Assembly: GCA_934716785.1 (NCBI GenBank)
Contig: CAKUYM010000198.1
Coordinates: forward strand, 1-7,831
Reading direction: 5' to 3'
Origin: an uncultured Bacteroides sp.
Lineage (GTDB): Bacteria; Bacteroidota; Bacteroidia; Bacteroidales; Bacteroidaceae
Length of the DNA: 7,831 bases
Shown here piece after piece: positions 1-7,342 of this stretch. The notes beneath the pieces are model-generated. The model made no database searches. It saw nothing but the letters and a program-made list of their open reading frames with translations, and was not told the DNA's origin. A program made the translations under genes and the position numbers. The stretch's first letter is position 1; each line of letters starts with the position of its first letter.

Positions 1-191
1 ACAGGGATGGAAACCACATCCTCGTCTGTCAAACCGGATGCGAAAGAATAGAACAGACTGTCTTCTTCTGTCACTGAGCTGAAGTATATGGCAGGTTTCT
101 CCGCATACAACACTCTTTCATTTTCCTGACATCCTAACAGGCTACAACCAATAAGTATAGTCCATACGTTTACTAACAAAAATTTCTTCAT
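1..191 (-). CDS. DUF4843-like surface lipoprotein, 5' part only (runs off the window)
   Basis: This is the first 63 codons of a gene that continues beyond the left edge. The start codon is at 191-189, six bases after the susD stop, so it is almost certainly the third gene of the susC-susD operon. The protein begins with MKKFLL, has a hydrophobic stretch and then a lipobox (L18-L19-G20-C21), so Cys21 should be lipidated. The acidic stretch after the cysteine (QENE) fits export to the cell surface, as is common for Bacteroidetes Sus lipoproteins. The following segment (AEKPAIYFSS, then an acidic stretch and FYSFAS) resembles the N-terminus of the DUF4843 family, which often follows SusCD pairs that have anti-sigma regulation. 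The exact biochemical role of that family is not known to me. A lipoprotein in an operon with SusCD is well supported; the family name is recalled from pattern only. Confidence 0.8.
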   Translation of the reverse strand, partial: MKKFLLVNVWTILIGCSLLGCQENERVLYAEKPAIYFSSVTEEDSLFYSFASGLTDEDVVSIP

Positions 192-197
192 AACATC

Positions 198-1613
198 TTA
201 ATCTATAAAATACGTATTTTCCGTAGGAAGCGGAAGTATATATACACTCTCATAATCAGACAAAGCTGTCTGGAAAATAGGTCGCTTTTGTATTGCCATA
301 CGCTTATAAGCATAAAACAATTGTCCCTCACCCAAGAATTCTTTAGCATATTCCGCAAGCAGTGTCGTCTGCAAGTTTTCTGCAGTCAACTCCGTTTCGG
401 GTAATCCGCGATGATACTGAAGCTGATAGAAATACTCGTTTGCCTCAACCAAGGTCGGTGCTGTTTCTGTGGCAATGAGATACATCTCCGAAACTTTCAG
501 AAGAGGAACACGTTCCGAATAACTATATTTCGATACCAAATTATAAGAACCGGACGTTTCTACCCACCACTGCCGACGGTAATCCAGATTCAGACTTGCC
601 GGGAATATCCTATTTATCGTTGAGTTATTGATAGACAAGCAATTGGGATTAGCATTAGCAGCATAGAAAAATTTATCAACCATCTCGTCTTTCAGACCGC
701 GATATTCCAACGCAAAGATATTCTCCTGAGTAAAACCATTTTTATCCTGGCTCGTCAAGTCTGAGCCGGACACTAATGGGAACAGGGAAGAATTTATTAC
801 CTCAATTGCATAGTTGTAGGCTTTTGTTTTATCACCTGTTGCATCACGATACAACAAGGTTCGTGCCAGCAAAGCAGTCACCGCATAATAGTTCATCCGG
901 TATTCTCTTCCTTTCCACACACCGGCAAGAGACGTCAAATCATATGCAGCATGTTTCGGTCCGTAAGGATCAACCTCTGCCAACAAAGCTCGGGCATCTT
1001 CCAAGTCGACAACAATACGATTCAGCACCTCTTCCGTGGTGAGACGTTCAAAAAGTTCGTTCGTATATCTGTCGACATAAGCAATTGCTTTCCTATTTCT
1101 ACCGTTTTCCATAGCCGGTGAAGCAGCAAACAGACGTAACAAATCCAAATGAATGTAAGCCCTAAGTCCTAACGCTTCTCCTTTAAAGAGTTCATACTCT
1201 CCGGTTGCAAAAATTCCCTTTTGTTCATCAATACGTCCCAAAAGGCTATTCAAATTGGCAATGACATTATATTCGTTCTTCCAAATATTATCCTTGCGCG
1301 TTTCCTCGTTTGCCTCTGTATAGTTATATGCATAGGCATACTCAAAATTATTGTTAGCGGTAGATGCTGTCGAATAATATTGGGCAAGTACATCCATATA
1401 GGTCATGGTAAGTTGTCCGCCATACAGGTCGCTCGTTGCCATAGTCCCATAACAACCTATCAAAGCGTCCCTGAATCCTTGCGAATTTTTAAACAGGTCA
1501 TCTGCTTTCAATTCGGATTTAGGAGAGATATTAAACCAACTCTCGCACGAAGACAGTGTGAAAAGCGGTATTAAATAACTTAACAATAGTATCTTCTTCA
1601 TATTCTTCTTCAT
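198..1613 (-). CDS. susD-like: SusD/RagB family nutrient-binding outer-membrane lipoprotein
   Basis: The protein has 471 residues, near the lower end of the usual SusD range. It should form the surface lid that binds substrate over its SusC barrel. A signal peptide with lipobox (L20-S21-S22-C23) predicts lipidation at Cys23. Family signatures in order are: PKSELKADDLF with ALIGCYG near residues 31-56; GEALGLRAYIHLDLLRLF (145-162), the usual helix around LRA..hfdLlr; PLLKVSEMYLIATE (370-383); EYAKEFLGEGQLFYAYKRM (421-439), matching the E..rEf.gEG.rf.dl.R motif; and LPLPTEN near the C-terminus (460-466). Its ATG overlaps the susC stop codon (TAATG), which favours M1 and translational coupling; M5, 12 bases downstream, is an alternative start with the same lipobox. 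Ligand specificity cannot be read from the sequence; the absence of nearby glycan enzymes leaves peptide, glycan or another ligand open. Confidence 0.96.
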   Translation of the reverse strand: MKKNMKKILLLSYLIPLFTLSSCESWFNISPKSELKADDLFKNSQGFRDALIGCYGTMATSDLYGGQLTMTYMDVLAQYYSTASTANNNFEYAYAYNYTEANEETRKDNIWKNEYNVIANLNSLLGRIDEQKGIFATGEYELFKGEALGLRAYIHLDLLRLFAASPAMENGRNRKAIAYVDRYTNELFERLTTEEVLNRIVVDLEDARALLAEVDPYGPKHAAYDLTSLAGVWKGREYRMNYYAVTALLARTLLYRDATGDKTKAYNYAIEVINSSLFPLVSGSDLTSQDKNGFTQENIFALEYRGLKDEMVDKFFYAANANPNCLSINNSTINRIFPASLNLDYRRQWWVETSGSYNLVSKYSYSERVPLLKVSEMYLIATETAPTLVEANEYFYQLQYHRGLPETELTAENLQTTLLAEYAKEFLGEGQLFYAYKRMAIQKRPIFQTALSDYESVYILPLPTENTYFID

Positions 1614-4600
1614 TAAAAAGTTAATTGAGCGGTAAAAGAGTAATGATGCGCATAAGGATAAGTGGTACCGATCTCCCGACGTATCGTAGACATTCTCATG
1701 AAATCATTCGCTGTTAACGCAAGTTTCAGATATTGGGCACCGAAATGACGAATCCAATCTTTCTTAAACGTATATGCCAGACTTATTGAATTGGCTGACA
1801 AGAAGTTATCTTTCTCCACAAAACGAGAAGTCGGCTTAGTAGCCGAGCGGTCACTGATTCGTTTGTATTCTGCAGCTACTCCCGGGGTCTGCCAACGATT
1901 GTAAAGAGCACGTTCATCTACATTGTTATACGGATTCACGTTCTCAACCTTATCTACCAATGTCTGATTATATGCATATCCGCCAAAACGATAATAGAAA
2001 TTGGTATTCAGTTCAAATCCTTTATAATAGACATTGAAACCGAACGTTCCGCTCAGTTTGGGGTCAGCCGAAGCATAAGGCACATAATCCTTTTCACTCC
2101 ATGTACTTGTATAACTGCCATCCTTACTGATAAACACTTCATTTCCTGTTGCCGGGTCGATGCCAGCCGACGGTACTACCCAAATAGTATTGATAGAAGC
2201 ACCTTCAACATACCTCACATAAGTTTTAGTAGAACTTTCCGCATCCGCCTTTTCATTAAATGAGCTCAATCCTGATGAGATTTTTCTCAATGTATTGTTA
2301 TAGTGTTGCCCGTTTACAAACAGATTCACCCTCCAGTCCTTATTCTGAAAAGCAGTCAGCTTCACATTGAAGTCATACCCCTTGTTCTGAGTCTCTCCCA
2401 AGTTTTCTTTGTAAGAATCAAACCCAAGGTAAGAAGCCATATTGACATCTACCAACAAATCTTTCGAATTCTCTATAAAGTAATTGAAATAACCACTCAG
2501 ACGATTATCAAAGAATCCGAAATCAATACCAAAGTTTGTCTTATGAGTACGCTGCCATTTCAGGTCCGAATTACCAAATGCCTTAATCACCGTACCTATA
2601 TAGTTCTGATATGCCAACGAACTTCTGTACTGATACATCATCAATGACTGATAAGGATAAAAACTCTGACTACCGGTATATCCGGTGCTCATACGCAGAC
2701 GGAACTGTTCTACAAAATCGATATTCTTCACGAATGCTTCATTATGAAGGTTCCAACCGATACCGGTGCTCCAGAAAGTTCCCCATCGCTGGTTGCTGCC
2801 GAACATGGAAGAACCGTCCATACGTATGGAAGCATCGACAAAGTAGCGGTCGTCAAAACTGTAATTGGCATTTCCGAAGAAACCCATCAAACGGGTCATA
2901 GTAGCATCTCCCCTCACAATACTGCCATCAAGAAAGCCGGCTCCCATAGCGGGATGATCGAGCTGTTGATTAGGAAATCCGTTAACGGTATAAGTGCTAT
3001 AGTCATTGGAGGTCTGCTGAATATTCCAACCGCCATTCAAACTCAAGGCATGTTTTTTGAACTGTCCGAAATAAGAAAGCACCAAACTTCCATCGTAAGA
3101 GCTGGAGACCGTATTTCCTTTCGTATAACTTCCCTGATTTTCTTGCACTGTAGCAAAATCCGTATGATCAGCCGGTTTGAAAATATCTGTCGATTTATTG
3201 ATGCGTTCCAAAGAGAAGTTGCCTTTCAACTTCAAATTACTCAGAATATTCCATTCCACGCTAAAGTTATCTACAAAGTCATCATAAGTCGTGCAGTCTT
3301 TGGTATTCAACGTAGCATTGTACATAGGATTGACAACCGTTGTCGAACCGGCACTCGGACTATATATGGTAAACAGTATTTTCTTCAACTGTCCGTTCTC
3401 GTCATACGGATAGTAATAAGGATTCATATTGGCATAATCACTGAATGATCCGTATGGAGAATTGTTGGAAGTAACCTTATCGTAAGTAATCTCATTGCGA
3501 AAACGAAGATTACGGTAATTATACTGCAACTTGATGCCCGTACCGATGCGTTTACGGTTTGACCCTTTCATTACACCCGAAGTTCCGTTGTAAGTAAGGT
3601 CCACACCATAACGAAAGCTTTCGTTTCCTCCTTCCAACTGCACACTGTGGCGATGGCTGATTCCTAAAGATCGCAACGGCTGTGCCAACCAGTCTGTGTC
3701 ATATCCTTTCTGCACTAACTTCAAACGTTCGTTATAGCTTCTGCGATATTCTTCATCCACATACACAGCCCCCGTTCCCACATAGAGCCCTGCCAATCTT
3801 TCATATTCCAGTTTATCCGAAGCATGAAGCAAATGATAGTCGGAAAGATCGGCCACCTCAAAGTCCATACTTCCGTAATAATTCAAACGCAACTTTCCGG
3901 ATGCCGGTGCCTTGGTGTCGATAATCACTACTCCGTTGGAAGCACGCGAACCATAGATAGCCGTAGCGGAAGCATCTTTCAGGATTGAGATATTGGATAC
4001 CCTGTTAGGGTCGAGGTCGTATATTTTTTCTACGCTGACTTCAAATCCATCAAGGATAAAAGTAGGCAAGTTAGAATTACCTTTGTATTCTTCACTCAGA
4101 TTGGTAGTGGTAGGAAGAGCATTCACACCACGTATCTGTATGTTCGGAACGGTATTGGGGTCGGATCCCATCGCCAGATTGTCCACTATCTTGAAAGAAG
4201 GATCGACGGCAGCAATGGTCGTCAGCACACTTTGGTTGGAAATGGCCGATAGCTCTGCACCGCTATAATTGGTAGCAGCCCCGGTGAACGTCTGTTTGCG
4301 TTGCGTATAATATCCTGTCACCACCACATCATCCAATGCTTGCACATCCACTTTCAAACGTACGTTCATGATGGTCTTTGCCGACTCCGAAGCGGTTTCC
4401 ATACCAATATAAGAAATACGTATGATTGCGTCGTCGGGTACTTGAGCCAACTCAAACTTTCCGTCAAGATTAGTCTGCGCACCGATGCTCGTTCCTACCA
4501 CCTGCACAGATGCTCCGATGATCGGCATTCCATCTTCAGCCGAGACAACCGTTCCTTTTACCCTCTCAAAAATCCCGACTGTAGCTTTCTTTTGAGGAGT

Positions 4601-4900
4601 AATATTCACGAACTGACCGTCAACAAGATACTTCAAAGGTTTGTTGCCGATCATGAATTTCAGTACCTGTTCAATGGTCTGGTTTTTCACTTTTCCATCC
4701 ACAAAGTATTGGCTGACATCTTCATAAGCAAACAGTATCTTATAACCAGATACTCTTTCAAGGCTTTTAAACGCAGAAGACATGCGTTCATTCTTAAACT
4801 CCATCGTAATCCGCTTCTCTTTCACCTCCTGCGCTCCTATATTCAGCGAGCATATCCAAGAAACAAAAAAGATGATGGTTAGTAACCGTTCTTTTTTCAT
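1613..4900 (-). CDS. susC-like: SusC/RagA family TonB-dependent outer-membrane transporter with STN signalling domain
   Basis: The protein has 1095 residues, a typical full length. Order of parts: a signal peptide (about 1-24, ending GAQ); an STN domain (about 31-101), which in FecA-type transducers contacts a periplasmic anti-sigma factor; a carboxypeptidase-D-regulatory-like beta-sandwich (about 113-185) with GTVVSAEDGMPIIGASV and TNLDGKFEL; a TonB-box-like stretch DDVVVTGYY (190-198); a plug domain containing IQIRGVNALP and the SusC signature ILKDASATAIYGSRASNGVV (about 306-325); and a long beta-barrel ending in aromatic F1095 (FTAQLTF). Energy comes from TonB-ExbBD, and the cognate lid is the SusD encoded immediately downstream. 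The STN domain plus the upstream sigma/FecR pair indicates a signal-transducing importer rather than a plain one. The substrate is unknown. No frameshift or truncation is seen. Confidence 0.97.
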   Translation of the reverse strand: MKKERLLTIIFFVSWICSLNIGAQEVKEKRITMEFKNERMSSAFKSLERVSGYKILFAYEDVSQYFVDGKVKNQTIEQVLKFMIGNKPLKYLVDGQFVNITPQKKATVGIFERVKGTVVSAEDGMPIIGASVQVVGTSIGAQTNLDGKFELAQVPDDAIIRISYIGMETASESAKTIMNVRLKVDVQALDDVVVTGYYTQRKQTFTGAATNYSGAELSAISNQSVLTTIAAVDPSFKIVDNLAMGSDPNTVPNIQIRGVNALPTTTNLSEEYKGNSNLPTFILDGFEVSVEKIYDLDPNRVSNISILKDASATAIYGSRASNGVVIIDTKAPASGKLRLNYYGSMDFEVADLSDYHLLHASDKLEYERLAGLYVGTGAVYVDEEYRRSYNERLKLVQKGYDTDWLAQPLRSLGISHRHSVQLEGGNESFRYGVDLTYNGTSGVMKGSNRKRIGTGIKLQYNYRNLRFRNEITYDKVTSNNSPYGSFSDYANMNPYYYPYDENGQLKKILFTIYSPSAGSTTVVNPMYNATLNTKDCTTYDDFVDNFSVEWNILSNLKLKGNFSLERINKSTDIFKPADHTDFATVQENQGSYTKGNTVSSSYDGSLVLSYFGQFKKHALSLNGGWNIQQTSNDYSTYTVNGFPNQQLDHPAMGAGFLDGSIVRGDATMTRLMGFFGNANYSFDDRYFVDASIRMDGSSMFGSNQRWGTFWSTGIGWNLHNEAFVKNIDFVEQFRLRMSTGYTGSQSFYPYQSLMMYQYRSSLAYQNYIGTVIKAFGNSDLKWQRTHKTNFGIDFGFFDNRLSGYFNYFIENSKDLLVDVNMASYLGFDSYKENLGETQNKGYDFNVKLTAFQNKDWRVNLFVNGQHYNNTLRKISSGLSSFNEKADAESSTKTYVRYVEGASINTIWVVPSAGIDPATGNEVFISKDGSYTSTWSEKDYVPYASADPKLSGTFGFNVYYKGFELNTNFYYRFGGYAYNQTLVDKVENVNPYNNVDERALYNRWQTPGVAAEYKRISDRSATKPTSRFVEKDNFLSANSISLAYTFKKDWIRHFGAQYLKLALTANDFMRMSTIRREIGTTYPYAHHYSFTAQLTF

Positions 4901-5034
4901 AACTGACTTTATTAAACACAGAATTTCATATTATCAGTTTATATACGAAGTAAATCTCCAAACGATTACCTATTCAAGCAAAAAAATTTCAAAAAGCGAT
5001 TATTTTATTTCAGAAGTGACCAAAATGGCACACT
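4901..5034 (-). promoter_or_regulatory. Leader of the susC operon, probable target of the local ECF sigma factor
   Basis: This 134-nt AT-rich gap between fecR and susC is long compared with the 44-nt sigma-fecR gap and the 1-base susC-susD overlap, so it probably carries a separate promoter. Reading the minus strand, I find no good Bacteroides primary-sigma element (TAnnTTTG with a TTTG-like box about 19 bp upstream). That is what would be expected if the neighbouring ECF sigma factor transcribes susC. I cannot assign -35/-10 boxes, because the consensus for this sigma group is not known to me. The call rests on position and on the missing housekeeping signal. Confidence 0.4.
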
Positions 5035-5036
5035 TC
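5013..5036 (-). other. Bulged hairpin / inverted repeat at the fecR stop codon
   Basis: The arms GAAGTG (5013-5018) and CACTTC (5031-5036) are a perfect 6-bp inverted repeat, and inside them CCA (5020-5022) faces TGG (5026-5028). As minus-strand RNA this folds as GAAGUG, a single bulged U, GCCA, a UUU loop, UGGU and CACUUC: about ten pairs including one G-U. The fecR stop codon (5037-5035) overlaps its first bases. No immediate U-run follows, so it is not a standard intrinsic terminator. It could be an RNA stability or processing hairpin between fecR and susC, or a DNA operator. Confidence 0.55.
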
Positions 5037-6201
5037 ACTCTACTACTAAAGTACGTCCTTCCAAACTAATGTTTGCCTTTTCCATTCTATTCAGCAATGT
5101 AAGTGTATGTTCCAATCCCTGAAAACGGTCAGATAGAAAATGCACCTTACAATCCATCGCCTGAATGTTGCGAAACTCAACCCCCACATTATACCAACGC
5201 CCGATACTCTGCAACACTTCATTCAATGGTTGATTATCAAAATAAAAGTATCCGTCGCGCCAGTATATATACGAATGCAAGTCTACTTCTTTTACTGAAA
5301 TACTACCGTCTTTCCGTACACACAAATCCTGCCCCGGTGCGATAACTTTAGATTGACCTGAAGCCTCAACCTGTACGCTTCCTTCGATCAACGTAACGTG
5401 CACATCAGAAGCCGAATAACTGCTGATGTTGAATTCCGTACCGAGCACACGTGTCTGTACCCCTCCCGCTTGTACAATAAACGGACGTTCTTTATCCTTT
5501 GCCACTTTAAAATAGGCTTCGCCCTCAAGAGTGACATTCCGTTCTTTCCTGACAAATTTAGTAGGATAAATAAGACGGCTGCCTGCATTCAAGTAGACCT
5601 CCGTACCATCAGACAGAATTAGCTTGAACATTTTTCCATACGGAATACGTAAGACATGCGTTTGGGAGTTTACTTTTTCTTTGAGAGTATTCTTATCAAA
5701 ATAGTTTATTTCTTTTGTATGCACAGTAGCGGTCTGCCGAATCACGGGAGTTTCCTTTATTTTTTCCAATGAATAAATTTCATGATGATGCTGTCCATCC
5801 TCCACTTCCAGAGTAACTTCCTGAGGAGAAGGATCGGCCTTCAAGACCACGGCAACTGTATTAGATTTGTCAATCGTTTTTTCTAAAGAAACCGTCGGCT
5901 CATTGTCCAACAAAAATATCATCCCGACCAACAGAGCCGCTGCAATAACGGCTGCTACGCCCCATCGTATCATGCGATGACGTTGCCCCTTCTGACGGTG
6001 CTTATGATGGAAGAGCAATAATTCCTTTTCTATATCCCGACTTACAGACTCTGCATCTTTCTTCAGAAGAATGGAAATATCATTCAATAACCGGCAATCC
6101 TGCAAAGTTTCCCCTTGCAAAGTTTCAACATCTTCGCTCGTTATTCCTTGTGGATTTTTCATAATATCCAGCGCTTTCTTTTCCGACTCACTTATTTCCA
6201 T
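5035..6201 (-). CDS. fecR-like: FecR-family transmembrane anti-sigma factor
   Basis: The protein has 388 residues and should hold the neighbouring ECF sigma factor inactive until the SusC STN domain signals. The N-terminal part (1-78) is cytoplasmic and ends in a basic, His-rich stretch (HHKHRQKGQRHR, 65-76). One membrane segment follows (about 79-98), which places the remainder in the periplasm. Residues about 183-280 carry the FecR domain signatures: FKLILSDGTEVYLNAGSRL (192-210), VTLEGEAYFKV (223-233), PFIV, VLGTEFNISSY (252-262) and LIEGSVQV (271-278). A C-terminal DUF4974-like domain (about 315-386) has YWRDGYFYFDN and GRWYNVGVEF. Length and architecture are typical of Bacteroidetes FecR proteins. 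The gene lies 44 nt after the sigma gene, probably in the same transcript. Whether it acts purely as an inhibitor or also assists activation cannot be decided from sequence. Confidence 0.96.
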   Translation of the reverse strand: MEISESEKKALDIMKNPQGITSEDVETLQGETLQDCRLLNDISILLKKDAESVSRDIEKELLLFHHKHRQKGQRHRMIRWGVAAVIAAALLVGMIFLLDNEPTVSLEKTIDKSNTVAVVLKADPSPQEVTLEVEDGQHHHEIYSLEKIKETPVIRQTATVHTKEINYFDKNTLKEKVNSQTHVLRIPYGKMFKLILSDGTEVYLNAGSRLIYPTKFVRKERNVTLEGEAYFKVAKDKERPFIVQAGGVQTRVLGTEFNISSYSASDVHVTLIEGSVQVEASGQSKVIAPGQDLCVRKDGSISVKEVDLHSYIYWRDGYFYFDNQPLNEVLQSIGRWYNVGVEFRNIQAMDCKVHFLSDRFQGLEHTLTLLNRMEKANISLEGRTLVVE

Positions 6202-6245
6202 ACTCTTATCCTTTTTATTATATAACGAACACGGCTACCTATCAA

Positions 6246-6752
6246 TTACTCCTCCTGTGACTGATTTTTAATTTCTTCACGAATCACCCGAAGTGCTTTA
6301 ACAATATGTTTATTTATAGAACTGACACTAATATCCAATTCGTCCGCCACTTCTTTATAAGATTTACGAGCATTATAACACCTTTCCAATACATGTCTGG
6401 TCAAAGGAGTCAGTTTATCCATCGCTTTACGAATGCGCTCCATGCGTTCTTCACATAATAGTCGTTCATCGGCATCTGTATCCTCGGAAGTCATTTTACG
6501 AACAAATTCAGCATAATCCTCTTGAGCATTCTGCTGACGAATATAATCGATACAACGCGAACGAACGATAGAATAAAGATAAGCTTTGACTTTATCGGCT
6601 TCCATTTTTTCATAATTCCGCCAGATGTATTCAAAAGCATCATGAACGATATCACGGCTTGCTTCTGTATTTTGCAAATAATGGTTCGCATAGGAAAAAA
6701 GCCTTGCAAACCATTCTTTAAACATACGTTCAAATTCCGTTTTATCCTCCAT
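6246..6752 (-). CDS. ECF-type RNA polymerase sigma factor (sigma-70 family, Bacteroidetes SusCD-associated)
   Basis: The protein has 168 residues, the normal size for an ECF factor with only regions 2 and 4. Region 2 spans about 6-75, with the core-binding and -10 recognition stretch DIVHDAFEYIWRNY (34-47) followed by KAYLYSIVRSRCIDYIRQQ (56-74). Region 4 spans about 105-160, with LTPLTRHVLERCY (114-126) and the helix-turn-helix SYKEVADELDISVSSINKHI (131-150), which should read the -35 box. There is no region 1.1 or 3. The start at 6752 lies a short distance below a well-spaced promoter, and no other start fits better. It should be held by the FecR protein encoded next and, when freed, transcribe susC-susD and the downstream genes. 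Sequence alone does not show whether it also autoregulates; its own promoter looks like a housekeeping one. Confidence 0.96.
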   Translation of the reverse strand: MEDKTEFERMFKEWFARLFSYANHYLQNTEASRDIVHDAFEYIWRNYEKMEADKVKAYLYSIVRSRCIDYIRQQNAQEDYAEFVRKMTSEDTDADERLLCEERMERIRKAMDKLTPLTRHVLERCYNARKSYKEVADELDISVSSINKHIVKALRVIREEIKNQSQEE

Positions 6753-6782
6753 GAACCACTTATCTTTTTAACATGTTGGTCA

Positions 6783-6813
6783 CAAAGTTAGTCTTTTTTT
6801 TAATCTTAGCAAT
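6783..6813 (-). promoter_or_regulatory. Bacteroides primary-sigma promoter for the sigma-fecR operon
   Basis: On the minus strand, TAACTTTG (6790-6783) matches all six fixed bases of the Bacteroides -7 consensus TAnnTTTG. Exactly 19 bp upstream is ATTG (6813-6810), a three-of-four match to the -33 TTTG box. The pair sits in the 65-nt gap between the queF stop and the sigma start, and transcription would begin roughly 20-25 nt before the start codon. It suggests basal, housekeeping expression of the sigma and anti-sigma genes, independent of queF. No transcription-start data were available. Confidence 0.65.
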
Positions 6814-6817
6814 CGAC

Positions 6818-7273
6818 TTATTCCCGATTCATCAATCGATGTTCTGCCATTTGTTCGAATTTAGTGCCCGGACGACCATAATTGGCATACGGATAGATAG
6901 AAATACCACCACGGGGAGTGAAAATTCCTGTTACTTCGATGTATTTCGGGTTCATCAGTTTGATAAGGTCTTTCATTATGATATTCACGCAATCTTCATG
7001 GAAAGCGCCATGATTGCGAAAACTGAAAAGATATAGCTTCAAGCTCTTGCTTTCCACCATTTTTATATCAGGAATGTAACTGATATGTATTTCGGCAAAG
7101 TCAGGCTGTCCGGTGATGGGACACAGGCTTGTAAACTCGGGGCAGTTGAAACGTACCCAGTAGTCATTCTCCGGATGCTTGTTGTCAAAAGCCTCCAGCA
7201 CTTCGGGAGCATAATTTTGTTTATACTCGGTTTTTCTTCCTAATAAGGAGAGTTGGTCTTTTAATTCTGTCAT
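6818..7273 (-). CDS. queF: NADPH-dependent 7-cyano-7-deazaguanine reductase (preQ0 reductase, unimodular type)
   Basis: The protein has 151 residues, the size of the short, B. subtilis-like class. The enzyme is cytoplasmic and reduces the nitrile of preQ0 to the aminomethyl group of preQ1, the base that tRNA-guanine transglycosylase then inserts during queuosine synthesis. The catalytic motif [14 protein letters not shown] (47-60) contains the nucleophile Cys51 and acid Asp58. The QueF motif ESKSLKLY (74-81), for NADPH, and FHED (91-94), with the substrate-binding His92/Glu93, are both present; these correspond to Cys55, Asp62 and Glu97 of the Bacillus enzyme. The C-terminus carries [17 protein letters not shown]. 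The gene follows queC on the same strand, in keeping with the pathway, but a 443-nt repeat-rich gap separates the two. No preQ1 riboswitch is recognisable upstream. All key residues are intact. Confidence 0.97.
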   Translation of the reverse strand: MTELKDQLSLLGRKTEYKQNYAPEVLEAFDNKHPENDYWVRFNCPEFTSLCPITGQPDFAEIHISYIPDIKMVESKSLKLYLFSFRNHGAFHEDCVNIIMKDLIKLMNPKYIEVTGIFTPRGGISIYPYANYGRPGTKFEQMAEHRLMNRE

Positions 7274-7327
7274 TTGTACTCGTTTTCTATAATCCCCCAG
7301 TCGAAGAAAGAATGCACTGTGTCATAG

Positions 7328-7338
7328 TACGTCACGTA
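7328..7338. repeat. 11-bp odd palindrome upstream of queF
   Basis: TACGT-C-ACGTA is a perfect inverted repeat with a one-base centre, about 55 bp before the queF start and just beyond the end of the 22-nt array. It is short enough to be chance, but a dimeric regulator site is possible. Confidence 0.3.
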
Positions 7339-7342
7339 TAGC

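Noticed and set aside
2744..3448. Open frame of 234 codons on the plus strand opposite susC
   Set aside because: It lies wholly inside the well-supported susC gene on the other strand, has no recognisable domain or lead-in, and several similar shadow frames occur along the same gene.
6770..6777. AACATGTT palindrome between the sigma-gene promoter and its start codon
   Set aside because: An 8-bp palindrome is expected often by chance; without a second copy or conservation it does not support an operator call.
7287..7325. Short leader frame before queF (12 residues, starting MTQCIL, stop TAG)
   Set aside because: It is very short, has no visible ribosome site and no repeated regulatory codon; chance explains it.
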